Source: CBDCTM01 sp965222005 (lineage in GTDB: Bacteria; Bacteroidota; Bacteroidia; Chitinophagales; Saprospiraceae). From it: DNA of 64,000 nucleotides. The stretch spans positions 2,046,001 to 2,110,000 of the forward strand of contig OZ244935.1 of the NCBI GenBank assembly GCA_965222005.1, read 5' to 3'. The position numbers were made by a program, and so were the translations under genes. Shown in pieces: positions 24,981-33,800 of the stretch. The notes under the pieces were generated by a model. It had not been told where the DNA came from, ran no database searches, and saw only the letters and a list, made by a program, of their open reading frames with translations. Positions within the stretch are counted from its first letter, which is position 1; every line of letters starts with the position of its first letter.

Positions 24981-25734
24981 TTTCAAAAAATTGAAGCTGC
25001 AAATCAGTACCATCAAATACCGCGTAGGAGTTGTAATGCATCCATTCTCCCAGGTTAATATAACGACTCTTTTCGTTGTTTAGCATATAATCAATAGGCA
25101 GGTGGCGGTGGCCGAAAATGAAAAAATCGATTGGCTGTTCTTTCAGCACCTCATGCGCATAGTTGATAAGCCATTCGCGCTTTTCGCCCAAAAAATGGCC
25201 CTCCTCGGTATTGGAAGCCCTGCTCCTGCCCGACCAGAATCGAGCCAGTGCGATACCAAAATTGGGATGCAGGCGGGCAAACAACCACTGACAAAGCCGG
25301 TTGGAAAACACCTTCTTGATTAGCTTATATCCTCTATCACCAGGCCCCAGCCCGTCACCATGACCAATCATAAACTTTCGGCCCCCAATATCCCGGATAA
25401 TCGGCTGGCGGAAAACAGGGATGTCCAATTCTTTTTCAAAATAGTCGAACATCCACATATCGTGGTTGCCCGTAAATACAAATACCGGAATACCCGCATC
25501 CCGCAACTCTGCCAGTTTGCCCAACAGCCTCACATAGCCCTTTGGCACCACGCTGCTGTATTCAAACCAAAAGTCAAACAGATCACCTACCAGATAGATG
25601 GCTTCGGCATCCTGGCGAATGGTGTCGAGCCAACGTACAATCTGTGCTTCCCGCATCCGGCTGCTCAATCGGGCATTGATGCCGAGATGAAAATCGGACG
25701 CAAAGTATGTTTTTCCACGGTGTGTATCCTTCAT
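24952..25734 (-). CDS. lpxH: LpxH-like UDP-2,3-diacylglucosamine pyrophosphatase
   Basis: This 260-residue metallophosphoesterase should hydrolyse UDP-2,3-diacylglucosamine to lipid X and UMP in lipid A synthesis. The calcineurin-like metal motifs are all there: YFASDFHLGIN, YLVGDLFDFWFEY, VFVFTGNHDMWMFDYFE, MIGHGDGLGPGD and FFIFGHRHLPID. The segment GDGLGPGDRGYKLIKKVF is typical of the Bacteroidota LpxH group. ATG 25734 (MKDTHRGKTYFASD) is preferred over a TTG at 25785. Lpx activity, as opposed to a related phosphoesterase, is inferred by family; the gene symbol is given on that basis. Confidence 0.85.
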   Translation of the reverse strand: MKDTHRGKTYFASDFHLGINARLSSRMREAQIVRWLDTIRQDAEAIYLVGDLFDFWFEYSSVVPKGYVRLLGKLAELRDAGIPVFVFTGNHDMWMFDYFEKELDIPVFRQPIIRDIGGRKFMIGHGDGLGPGDRGYKLIKKVFSNRLCQWLFARLHPNFGIALARFWSGRSRASNTEEGHFLGEKREWLINYAHEVLKEQPIDFFIFGHRHLPIDYMLNNEKSRYINLGEWMHYNSYAVFDGTDLQLQFFENEKAGYFYP

Positions 25735-25805
25735 CCGCCCACAAAAATCGAGTAATTTTTGGTAAATTGAAACCGCTTGCACCAACTGCTCAAAATAAAT
25801 CTTTT

Positions 25806-26120
25806 ATGAATCCCTCTCCTCTTATACGATTTGAGGAAATGCCCTGGCAGCAAGTTGCTGCTGGCTTTCGTGCCAAGACTATACAATTGCGTCATTTTCG
25901 CCTTCGGCTGGTGGAAATCAGTGAGGCTTTTGAAGAAGAGGGTTGGTGTACCAAAGGGCATAGTGGCTACATCATCGACGGAAGGCTGCACATCCGCTTT
26001 CCTGCCCAAACGCTTATTTTTCAAAAGGGGGATGGCATCCACATTGGGGAAGGAGAGCAGCAAAAGCACCAGGCTTTCGTGCAGCCCGGCGAGCAGGCGC
26101 TCCTTATTTTGATGGATTGA
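25806..26120 (+). CDS. Small cupin-fold protein
   Basis: The ATG at 25806 gives 104 residues. The upstream part of the frame runs through the divergent lpxH start and is ignored. The core WCTKGHSGYIIDGRLHIRFP followed by FQKGDGIHIGEGEQQKHQAF resembles a single cupin barrel, with His in KGH, His in IHIGEG and His in KHQAF as likely metal ligands. No substrate can be named; such one-domain cupins may be enzymes, isomerases or sensors. It is divergent from lpxH with about 70 bp between the starts. Confidence 0.7.
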   Translation: MNPSPLIRFEEMPWQQVAAGFRAKTIQLRHFRLRLVEISEAFEEEGWCTKGHSGYIIDGRLHIRFPAQTLIFQKGDGIHIGEGEQQKHQAFVQPGEQALLILMD

Positions 26121-26232
26121 AGCTATTCTTAGCATTATCCAAAAAATTATATCCTCTTTTCTGTTTTTGGATTAGGCTCAACGTCACTACCCCTCGGTCG
26201 TTCAGTTTTCACTTATTTCAAAAATGTCGGAT

Positions 26233-28530
26233 TTATTTTTTGAGCGGTCCTAAAATCTGGAGTTTGGCAAATTTGAGCATGATGCGCCGCTGCGGATTGT
26301 CCACATTCTGGAAGTGAATTGTAGCCACCCGGTTTTCCTCCCCGCCATCAATGCTCATCACTTCCCCTTCGCCAAAGCGCATGTGCAAAACCTTCATCCC
26401 TTCCTGAATGGTATGAGAAGGGCTGGGCTTAAAGTCGGACGGATTGGCCATTCTTTTGGGTGTTGCCTTCCGGAGCGGGCTCCGAAAGTTGCCACGTACT
26501 CCAGCTGCCTGCTGCTCCGCCCGCCTGTTGACCACGGGGTTGATCTGCTCCAGCACTTGTACCGGAACTTCATCCAAAAACCGACTCGGATCATTGTAGC
26601 GCATTTGTCCAAAGCGATAACGGCTCGCCGAATAGGTGAGTGTTAGAAATTGCTCGGCGCGTGTGATCGCTACATAAAACAAGCGGCGCTCCTCATCCAA
26701 CTCCTCCCGGCTGCCCATCGACATGAAGGAAGGGAATAGCTTTTCCTCCAGCCCCACCACTATTACCGATCTAAATTCCAGACCCTTGGCCGAATGTACT
26801 GTCATGAGGTTGACAAAGTCTCCCATGGCATCCTTGTTGTCAAAATCGGTCAGCAGGGCGATACTCTGCAAATAGGCCGCAAGGGATTTTTCGGGAGGAC
26901 TGTCACCAACTTGCAGTTCATCATTTTCTACAAAATCCTTGATGCCGTCGAGTAGTGCCATCACATTTTCCAACCTTCCCATCCCTTCTACCGAATTGTC
27001 TTTTCGCAGCAAATTGATCAAACCGCTCTGTTTGGCCACAAAAGTTGCCAGCTCATAGGCATTGATTTCGTTGGCCCTGCGGGCAAATACCTGGATCATC
27101 GCCTTGAAATCGAGCAGCGCCTTGCGGGTGCGGGTAGCAACAGACAGGCTGTCGATGCTGCCCCACATGGTACGATTGCTGGTATCTGCATGCTGGCTGA
27201 GCTTGTCAACACTTGCCGCACCAATGCCTCGCCGCGGATAGTTGATGACCCGCCGCAGCGCTTCATCATCCTGCTGATTGATAGCCAGTCTGAGGTAGGC
27301 CAAAAAGTCTTTCACTTCCTTCCGCTGGTAAAAAGAGAGCCCGCCAAATACGCGGTAGGGGATATTGTGGCGACGCAAATTTTCCTCAAAAATGCGCGAT
27401 TGTGCATTGGTGCGATACAGGATGGCAATATCGCTATTGTGCAGATGATACCGGTTTTTTTGTTCCAGAATAATATCCGCCACCCTTCGCCCTTCCTCGC
27501 TATCTGCCATTGCTCTGATCACTTTGATGCGCTGACCAACGCCTTTATCTGACCATATTTTTTTGGGTATCTGGCTGCGATTGTGGGTAATGACCTCATT
27601 GGCGGCCTGAACGATAGGATCGGTAGATCGGTAGTTTTGCTCCAGTTTGAACACCCGAATGCCAAAGCGTTTGAAATCGCGCTCGAAGTGTAGGATGTTT
27701 TCAATGGTAGCGCCCCGAAAGGCATAAATACTCTGCGCATCATCGCCTACTACACAAACATTTCGGCTCCTCTGCGTATCCACTTCTCCAGCTTCATCCC
27801 GATAGTCAAGCAGCTTGCGCACGATCTCATATTGAAGGTGATTGGTGTCCTGAAATTCATCTACCAGAATATAGCGGAAGCGATTTTGATATTTCTTGCG
27901 CGCCTCGGGAAAGTTTTGCAGCAGCTCGTACAAGCGATAGAGCAGGTCATCAAAATCCATAGCCCCTGAGCGTTTGCAGCGGGCTGTGTATTTGGCATAT
28001 ACTTCATGAAGCTGCGGCCGATTGGCTTGGCGGTCCTGCATCGTCAGCTCCTGATCTTCTGCATACATTTGCGGGGTGATAAGATTGCTTTTTGCCGATG
28101 ATATGCGGCTTCTGATAGCATTGACGTTGTAATGATCCCGATTCAAATTCATCTCTTTGATGATCGCCGTGAGGACACTTTTGGTATCATCAGTATCATA
28201 GATGGTGAAATGGGTAGGATAGCCCAGCTGATCGGCTTCTACCCGCAGGATGCGGGCAAAGATGGAGTGAAAGGTGCCTGCCCATACTTTGTTGACATCA
28301 TTGCCGACTACTTTGGCGATGCGTTCTTTCATTTCGCGGGCAGCTTTATTCGTAAAAGTAAGAGCCAGAATTTCCCAGGGAGCCGCGCCCTCTTCGATCA
28401 AATGCGCAACGCGATAGGTGAGTACACGCGTTTTGCCCGAGCCCGGTCCGGCCACCACCAGCACGGGGCCATCGGTAGCGAGTACGGCCTTTCGTTGTAC
28501 CTCATTGAGGGTTGATAAATAGGGCTTCAT
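26233..28530 (-). CDS. UvrD/PcrA-type superfamily 1 DNA helicase
   Basis: A 765-residue 3'-5' helicase of nucleotide excision and mismatch repair. The motifs run in order: Walker A VVAGPGSGKTRVLTYR (Ia follows in ALTFTNKAAREMKERI), GTFHSIFARILR, Walker B FRYILVDEFQDTNHLQYE, motif III VGDDAQSIYAFRGA, motif IV KLEQNYRSTDPIVQAA, motif V LMTVHSAKGLEFRSVIVVG and motif VI RRLFYVAITRAEQFL. The C-terminal tail carries a beta-rich extension (HMRFGEGEVMSIDGG) as in PcrA/UvrD. ATG at 28530. UvrD and PcrA cannot be told apart from the sequence alone. Confidence 0.95.
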   Translation of the reverse strand: MKPYLSTLNEVQRKAVLATDGPVLVVAGPGSGKTRVLTYRVAHLIEEGAAPWEILALTFTNKAAREMKERIAKVVGNDVNKVWAGTFHSIFARILRVEADQLGYPTHFTIYDTDDTKSVLTAIIKEMNLNRDHYNVNAIRSRISSAKSNLITPQMYAEDQELTMQDRQANRPQLHEVYAKYTARCKRSGAMDFDDLLYRLYELLQNFPEARKKYQNRFRYILVDEFQDTNHLQYEIVRKLLDYRDEAGEVDTQRSRNVCVVGDDAQSIYAFRGATIENILHFERDFKRFGIRVFKLEQNYRSTDPIVQAANEVITHNRSQIPKKIWSDKGVGQRIKVIRAMADSEEGRRVADIILEQKNRYHLHNSDIAILYRTNAQSRIFEENLRRHNIPYRVFGGLSFYQRKEVKDFLAYLRLAINQQDDEALRRVINYPRRGIGAASVDKLSQHADTSNRTMWGSIDSLSVATRTRKALLDFKAMIQVFARRANEINAYELATFVAKQSGLINLLRKDNSVEGMGRLENVMALLDGIKDFVENDELQVGDSPPEKSLAAYLQSIALLTDFDNKDAMGDFVNLMTVHSAKGLEFRSVIVVGLEEKLFPSFMSMGSREELDEERRLFYVAITRAEQFLTLTYSASRYRFGQMRYNDPSRFLDEVPVQVLEQINPVVNRRAEQQAAGVRGNFRSPLRKATPKRMANPSDFKPSPSHTIQEGMKVLHMRFGEGEVMSIDGGEENRVATIHFQNVDNPQRRIMLKFAKLQILGPLKK

Positions 28531-28560
28531 GTTTTACAGGTTTTCAGACATTTTAAATAC

Positions 28561-28899
28561 CTATTCCCCCAATGCTTCCCAGTACTCCACAGCCCGGCGG
28601 GTGTGCGGGATACAGATGGAACCACCTACCAGATTGGCGATGGCAAATACTTCGAATACCTCTTCGGTGCTGACACCCAGCTCATGGCATTTCCCCAGGT
28701 GATAGCGAATACAATCGTCGCAGCGCAATACCATCGAAGCTACCAAACCCAATAGCTCTTTGGTCTTTTTAGGCAGCGCTCCATCTTGATAGGCATTGGT
28801 GTCAAGATTGAAGAAGCGTTTGAGCACCTTATTGTCCTGCGTGAGGATTTTGTCGTTCATTTTGGCCCGGTAGGCATTGAATTCATTTACAATTGACAT
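28561..28899 (-). CDS. Carboxymuconolactone decarboxylase (AhpD-like) family protein
   Basis: This 112-residue helical protein has the CMD-family redox pair in MVLRCDDCIRYHLGKCHELG (Cys-x2-Cys followed by His). It is followed by GVSTEEVFEVFAIANLVGGS, which also matches the AhpD-like family. Such small members form multimers and may act as peroxide-linked reductases rather than decarboxylases. ATG at 28899. It lies 30 bp upstream of the helicase gene on the same strand. Substrate unknown. Confidence 0.85.
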   Translation of the reverse strand: MSIVNEFNAYRAKMNDKILTQDNKVLKRFFNLDTNAYQDGALPKKTKELLGLVASMVLRCDDCIRYHLGKCHELGVSTEEVFEVFAIANLVGGSICIPHTRRAVEYWEALGE

Positions 28900-28942
28900 G
28901 TATTTTTATTTTAGTGGCTCGTTGGGCAATTCCTTTTTTCAT

Positions 28943-29413
28943 TCAAACGGTCCCTTTATTATGAGTCCGCCAAACGGAGATAGTCATCCGCAGGGGCAAT
29001 AGAAAAGCGGTAATGATACTGGCCGTTCCAAAGAGGATCATTTCATTTCGGATATAGCCTCCGAGGCTTTCCTGCTGAGGTAGTGAAAGATGCTTGAGAA
29101 AAGCTTCCACCCCCCGCTCATCCAGAAAGATTTGGAAAAAATTGAGTTCCTGGATAAGGTAGAAAACTAATGGAATACACAGGAACACCACTACTACTTT
29201 TAGTATCTGCTGCCTGGCGAGAAAGGTATGTTTCAATAAAAATATATAACGTGTGAATGTAATAAAAATAATGACAAAAAGAGCATTTGTAAACAAAAAA
29301 GGGAAGTCGTAAACCGCCCGGGTAATCGGATAAAGTACGCCATATACAGCAAATGCTGTGATGATCCACCAAAGTAGTTCGAGCCCAGCTTTTTGAATAA
29401 TTCCCATTTTCAT
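28943..29413 (-). CDS. Small membrane protein of unknown function, about four helices
   Basis: The 156-residue product has four hydrophobic segments: residues about 10-29 (AGLELLWWIITAFAVYGVLY), 37-58 (FLFTNALFVIIFITFTRYIF), 71-92 (ILKVVVVFLCIPLVFYLIQ) and 125-147 (ILFGTASIITAFLLPLRMT). Between the third and fourth is a charged loop. I do not recognise a characterised family. It is the first gene of a minus-strand group with the CMD gene 43 bp away. ATG at 29413, with a second ATG two codons later. Confidence 0.6.
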   Translation of the reverse strand: MKMGIIQKAGLELLWWIITAFAVYGVLYPITRAVYDFPFLFTNALFVIIFITFTRYIFLLKHTFLARQQILKVVVVFLCIPLVFYLIQELNFFQIFLDERGVEAFLKHLSLPQQESLGGYIRNEMILFGTASIITAFLLPLRMTISVWRTHNKGTV

Positions 29414-29606
29414 TGAAGATGCAAGTTACATTTATTCCCTCTATGACCGAGTGGCTGGCAGGCAAAACTTGTGTTCATCGGAGAAGCAAAGCTTATTTAT
29501 TCTATTTTCAAATTAGGTAGATGCAAGGATTCTGCGTATATTCGATATTGTACTTTACAACATACTATAGAGAAAAGTTTAATTTATTAAACTTAATCGC
29601 CCCAAC

Positions 29607-30689
29607 ATGCCCCTTAATTGGAATGTAACCCTTGACACGGTCAGGGAGGAAAAATGTGTGCTTTTTATCGGACCAGAAATTTTTCACCTCCCGGAAAAAG
29701 GCTCCTTACAACAGCAGATTGAATCTTTTTTGGACATTGAGAAAACGGAAGACACCCGAATCTACGATGACGGCCTGTTCTATTTTCGCGAACGCAGTCG
29801 AAAAACAGAGGTGTACTACCAACTCAAGACTTTTTTTGACCAAAGCTTTCCCCATGTAGAACAGCTGATGGAAAAAATTGCCAAAATTCCGTTCCATCTC
29901 ATCATCACTATTAACCCTGACAAATTGCTGGAATCGGTTTTTCAGCGACTCAATTTCAAGCACTCTTTCGACTTTTTGTGGAAAAACCAACCACCCAAAG
30001 AATACAAAAAGTTGCCCGATAAACAGAACCCCTTAATTTACAACCTCTTCGGTAGCATCGAGCGGCAGGAGTCGCTGGTGCTTACACATGACGACCTCTT
30101 CGATTACCTGGAGTGTGTGCTCCAATCGAACAGTATGCCCAATAGGTTGAAGCATCATCTGGTGGATGACGCCAAAAACTTTATCTTTTTAGGCATCCCT
30201 TTCGACAAATGGTACATGCAGTTGCTATTGAGAGTATTGCATATGCATAAAGACATTGAATTCATGAAATTTGCCGCCAACAAAAACATGCAACCCACTA
30301 CGCGTAGTTTTTGCTACGAGCAATTTAAAATCGATTTTATATCGGACGGCATTAACAGCTTCATCAGCGAATTGTACAGCAAATGCGTAGAAAGTGACCT
30401 TATCCGCACTGAACCTCAAAAAAAGGAAGATCAATATGCCGTGTTGATGAACTGGCTTAAAAATGACGAGATCGACAAGGTACTTAATGGCTTTCAGGAT
30501 ATGCTTGAAAATAATGGCAATGGGGAAGATGAGCGTATCGATGATCTTGTGCTTATCACCAACCGACACAAACGGCTAAAGCGGAAGATCAATCAAGGCA
30601 TAGTGGATAATGCTACTGCACAGGTAGAATCTGCCAAGATATCCCGCTCGATACTCGAACTGATCAACGAAGCCAAGGCAATGGCCTGA
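29607..30689 (+). CDS. SIR2-like domain protein with C-terminal effector-associated helical domain
   Basis: This 360-residue protein shows a degenerate SIR2-like (NAD-binding) fold. The front is EEKCVLFIGPEIFHLP, where canonical family members have GAG. Later comes LIITINPDKLLESVF (TxNxD, residues about 101-105), then IYNLFGSIERQESLVLTHDD, where the catalytic HG is replaced by Phe-Gly (about 148-149), and NFIFLGIPFDKWYMQLLLRV. The C-terminal 75 residues (WLKNDEIDKVLNGFQDML, then ITNRHKRLKRKINQGI and SRSILELINEAK) resemble the EAD11 effector-associated domain described for bacterial conflict systems. It is 127 bp upstream of the STAND gene on the same strand. The fold and domain calls are by motif; NADase activity is doubtful. 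Confidence 0.7.
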   Translation: MPLNWNVTLDTVREEKCVLFIGPEIFHLPEKGSLQQQIESFLDIEKTEDTRIYDDGLFYFRERSRKTEVYYQLKTFFDQSFPHVEQLMEKIAKIPFHLIITINPDKLLESVFQRLNFKHSFDFLWKNQPPKEYKKLPDKQNPLIYNLFGSIERQESLVLTHDDLFDYLECVLQSNSMPNRLKHHLVDDAKNFIFLGIPFDKWYMQLLLRVLHMHKDIEFMKFAANKNMQPTTRSFCYEQFKIDFISDGINSFISELYSKCVESDLIRTEPQKKEDQYAVLMNWLKNDEIDKVLNGFQDMLENNGNGEDERIDDLVLITNRHKRLKRKINQGIVDNATAQVESAKISRSILELINEAKAMA

Positions 30690-30737
30690 CAGATACTGCC
30701 AGGTTTGCTTTAGTAATGGCCAATTAATAAGTTATTG

Positions 30738-30842
30738 ATTTGGGATTGAGATTTTGTCGTCAGGCGAGGCATTTTTTGAGCGAATAGCGAGCTATTTAAG
30801 CAAAAAATAACGAAGTATGGCGGCAAAAGATCAGAGACAAAT
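30738..30842. repeat. Imperfect palindromic element ending inside the STAND gene
   Basis: The outer arms 30738-30761 and 30819-30842 match at about 16 of 24 positions, and inside them the centre pairs GAATAGC-type with GCTATT and AATGCC-flanked A/T runs (ATTTTTTG with CAAAAAAT). The right arm covers the ATG at 30817 and the first eight codons of the STAND gene. A related core of 55 bases (30763-30817) recurs as 57 bases at 35029-35085 after the STAND gene. It looks like a dispersed palindromic repeat. Confidence 0.7.
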
Positions 30843-33800
30843 CGTGAAGTTATTATTTGATCATTACTTAACAAGCTTTAAAAAAACCAATTTGAAAACG
30901 AAGACTACATCAGCCACTACATTGGCATACCGCTATCCGGGTGCTCCTCCTTTTACCAAAGAGCAGGCGCATCTCTTTTATGGCCGATCGCAGGATATTG
31001 AACAGCTACACCGGCTCATCAGTCTGGAAGACCTGGTGGTGCTTTATTCCAAATCCGGCCTGGGGAAAAGCTCACTCATCAATGCAGGTATCCTCCCTAA
31101 ATTGGAGGAAGAAGGCATCTTTGATGCTCAAAGTATTCGCTTTGGAGCCTATTCCCAAGCTACTCTCAGCACACCCACCCAGGTGTTGGCCGGCAAAATC
31201 AGCGAGCTTTCCACTACCGCCACTTTTCTTGATGAATTCGATATTGATCAGAGTAGCCTGTGGTTTCTCTGCAAAAAGTTGCAGATCAGCAGTGGAAACA
31301 ACAATTTCATCCTTTTCTTCGATCAGTTTGAAGAGTTGTTTACCTATCCGAAGAAGCAGGTTCACCAATTCAAAAGACAGCTTTCTGACCTGGTGCATAC
31401 ACAGATTCCCCAATCATTCCGGGAGATCATCGAGCAGGAATATCAGTCGGATAAGCAACGGTTGACTCACGAGCAACTCAGCCTTTTGCACAAGCCGCTC
31501 AATGTAAAGCTGCTGCTGGCCATTCGCTCTGACCGAATGAGCCTACTCAATGGAATGAAGGACTTCTTTCCGATGGTGCTCAAAAATTGCTACCAGTTGG
31601 AACCGCTTTCACTCGACCAGGCAGAAGAAGCCATCCTCAGCCCCGCCTACAAGCAGGGGCTCTTCTACTCACCTGTTTTCGATTTTGAGGATATGGCCAT
31701 TGAAAGCATGCTTGACTTTTTGTCGAAAAAGGGGAGTCAAAAAATTGAATCCTTCCAGCTCCAGATTCTTTGTCGGGCCATCGAAGAAAAGGTCATTCGT
31801 GCCGGAGGCCTGACGTTGGTCAAGCTGGAAGATATTGGCAATATCGAGCATATTTATGAAAATTATTACGATACCCAAATCTCTCAGCTCGATACCGAAG
31901 CCGAACAAAACGCAGCTCGCGTACTCATAGAGGAAGGTCTTATTTTTGAGGAAGATGAACGGCGCCTCAATTTGTATGAAGGCCAGATTATCAAAGAGTT
32001 CGATATTAACAAGGATTTGCTCACCAAATTGGTGGACAGCCGACTGCTACGCGCAGTACCGGGTGCCAATGGAGGCATGACCTACGAACTTTGCCATGAC
32101 ACTATGGTGCCGCCTATCCTCAAAGCAAAGAGCAAACGAAAGGAGCAAGAGCTTTTGATGGAAAAGGAACGCCAGCTGGAGGAAATGGCACAAAGGGCGA
32201 AAACCGACAAGCGCAAACGCCGCCAGGTATTGGCCATCGGTATCGGAGGCATCGCGCTGGCATTGATCTCGCTCATTGCACTGGCCTTTGCTTTCAACCG
32301 TTCCCTGCTGCTCAAAAAGGCTAATCAGGAGTCAGAAATCAAAGCGAAAGCCAATGAGCTGTCTGCCCAGGCGATCATCCAGCTCAATACCAACCCTACT
32401 GTGGGGTTGCGTTTGGCTGAAGAGGCACTGAAGCTCTATCCGGAAGGAAAAACAGCGAAAGTGGTTTTGAAAAATTCAGTTAGCCTCTCACCTCCTCCCT
32501 ATTACAAGGCAGTGCTGTCGGGTCATCGTGCCTATATTTCAAGTGTCGCTTATTCCTCTGATGGGAATTCAATGCTGACCGGAAGCTGGGACAATACTGC
32601 CAGGCTTTGGGATGCCCGCGGAGCGGTGATGATTACCTTCACCGGACATACTGAACCTGTTTTAGCGGTAGCTTTTGCCCCTGGCGATCAGTTTGTAGTG
32701 ACCGCAAGCAGAGATAATAGTGCTAAAATTTGGGATATCCAGGGCAACTTGTTGCATAGTCTGGAAGGACATTTTACTGATGTAACCGCCGTTGCCATTT
32801 CGCCCAATGCTGCTACGATTGCTACGGGCAGCTGGGATGGTGAAATCAGGCTCTGGGGTGCTGCTGGCAAGGAGCTGGCGCGCTTTCCCAAGTTGCATAC
32901 CGATTATATTTCCAGCCTGGCTTTCTCATCCGATGGCCGGGAACTGCTCTCCGGCAGTTGGGATGATACGGCCTTGCTGTTTGACCGGAAAGGCACTAAA
33001 ATCAGGCGTTTTACAGGTCATAAAGGCTCTGTATCAGATGTTGCGTTTTCAAAAGATGATCAGCAAATATTTACCGGCAGTTGGGATAGTACGGCCAAGT
33101 TGTGGGATCGGTCTGGCAAAGAGCTTCAGTCTTTTGAGGGGCATTCTGATGCGGTGTCGGCTGTCAGCATTAGTCCTGACGGAGAAATATTTGCAACAGC
33201 CAGCTGGGATTTCAGCGTCAAGCTATGGGACAAAAAAGGAGCAAACATCCAAACGTTGGATGGGCATGATGATAAGGTAGTAGCTATTGCTTTTTCTCCC
33301 GATGGTTATTTTTTATTAAGTGGTAGTTTTGATAATAAGGGTAAGGTTTGGAGCTGGAAGGGCAATGAGTTATCCCCATTTCAAGGGCATAAGGATATGA
33401 TTACATCCGTTGCCTATGCCCCCGATGGCTCCTTCGTTGTGATGGGGAGCAGAGACTATACTGCCTCCGTTTGGGATATAACCGGGGAGCAAATGGCTGA
33501 GCTAAAAGGCCACCAGCAAATAGTCAATTCGGTGGCTATTTCACCTGACAGCAGGTATATAGCCACCGCCGCCAGCGATTATAAAGCTATCCTCTGGGAT
33601 AAAGAAGGTAACTTGTTGCATCGATTGGATAAACATACCCGCCCGACTCGATCAGTAGCCTTTTCACCGGATGGCGGCAACTTGCTCACTTGCAGCCAGG
33701 ATTTTAGCTGTATCGTATGGTCTCTGAATGCTGACTCGCTGTACAGTCTGCAAGGGCATCAGCACTATATCCATGGAGGGTGCTATTCCCCTGATGGTCA

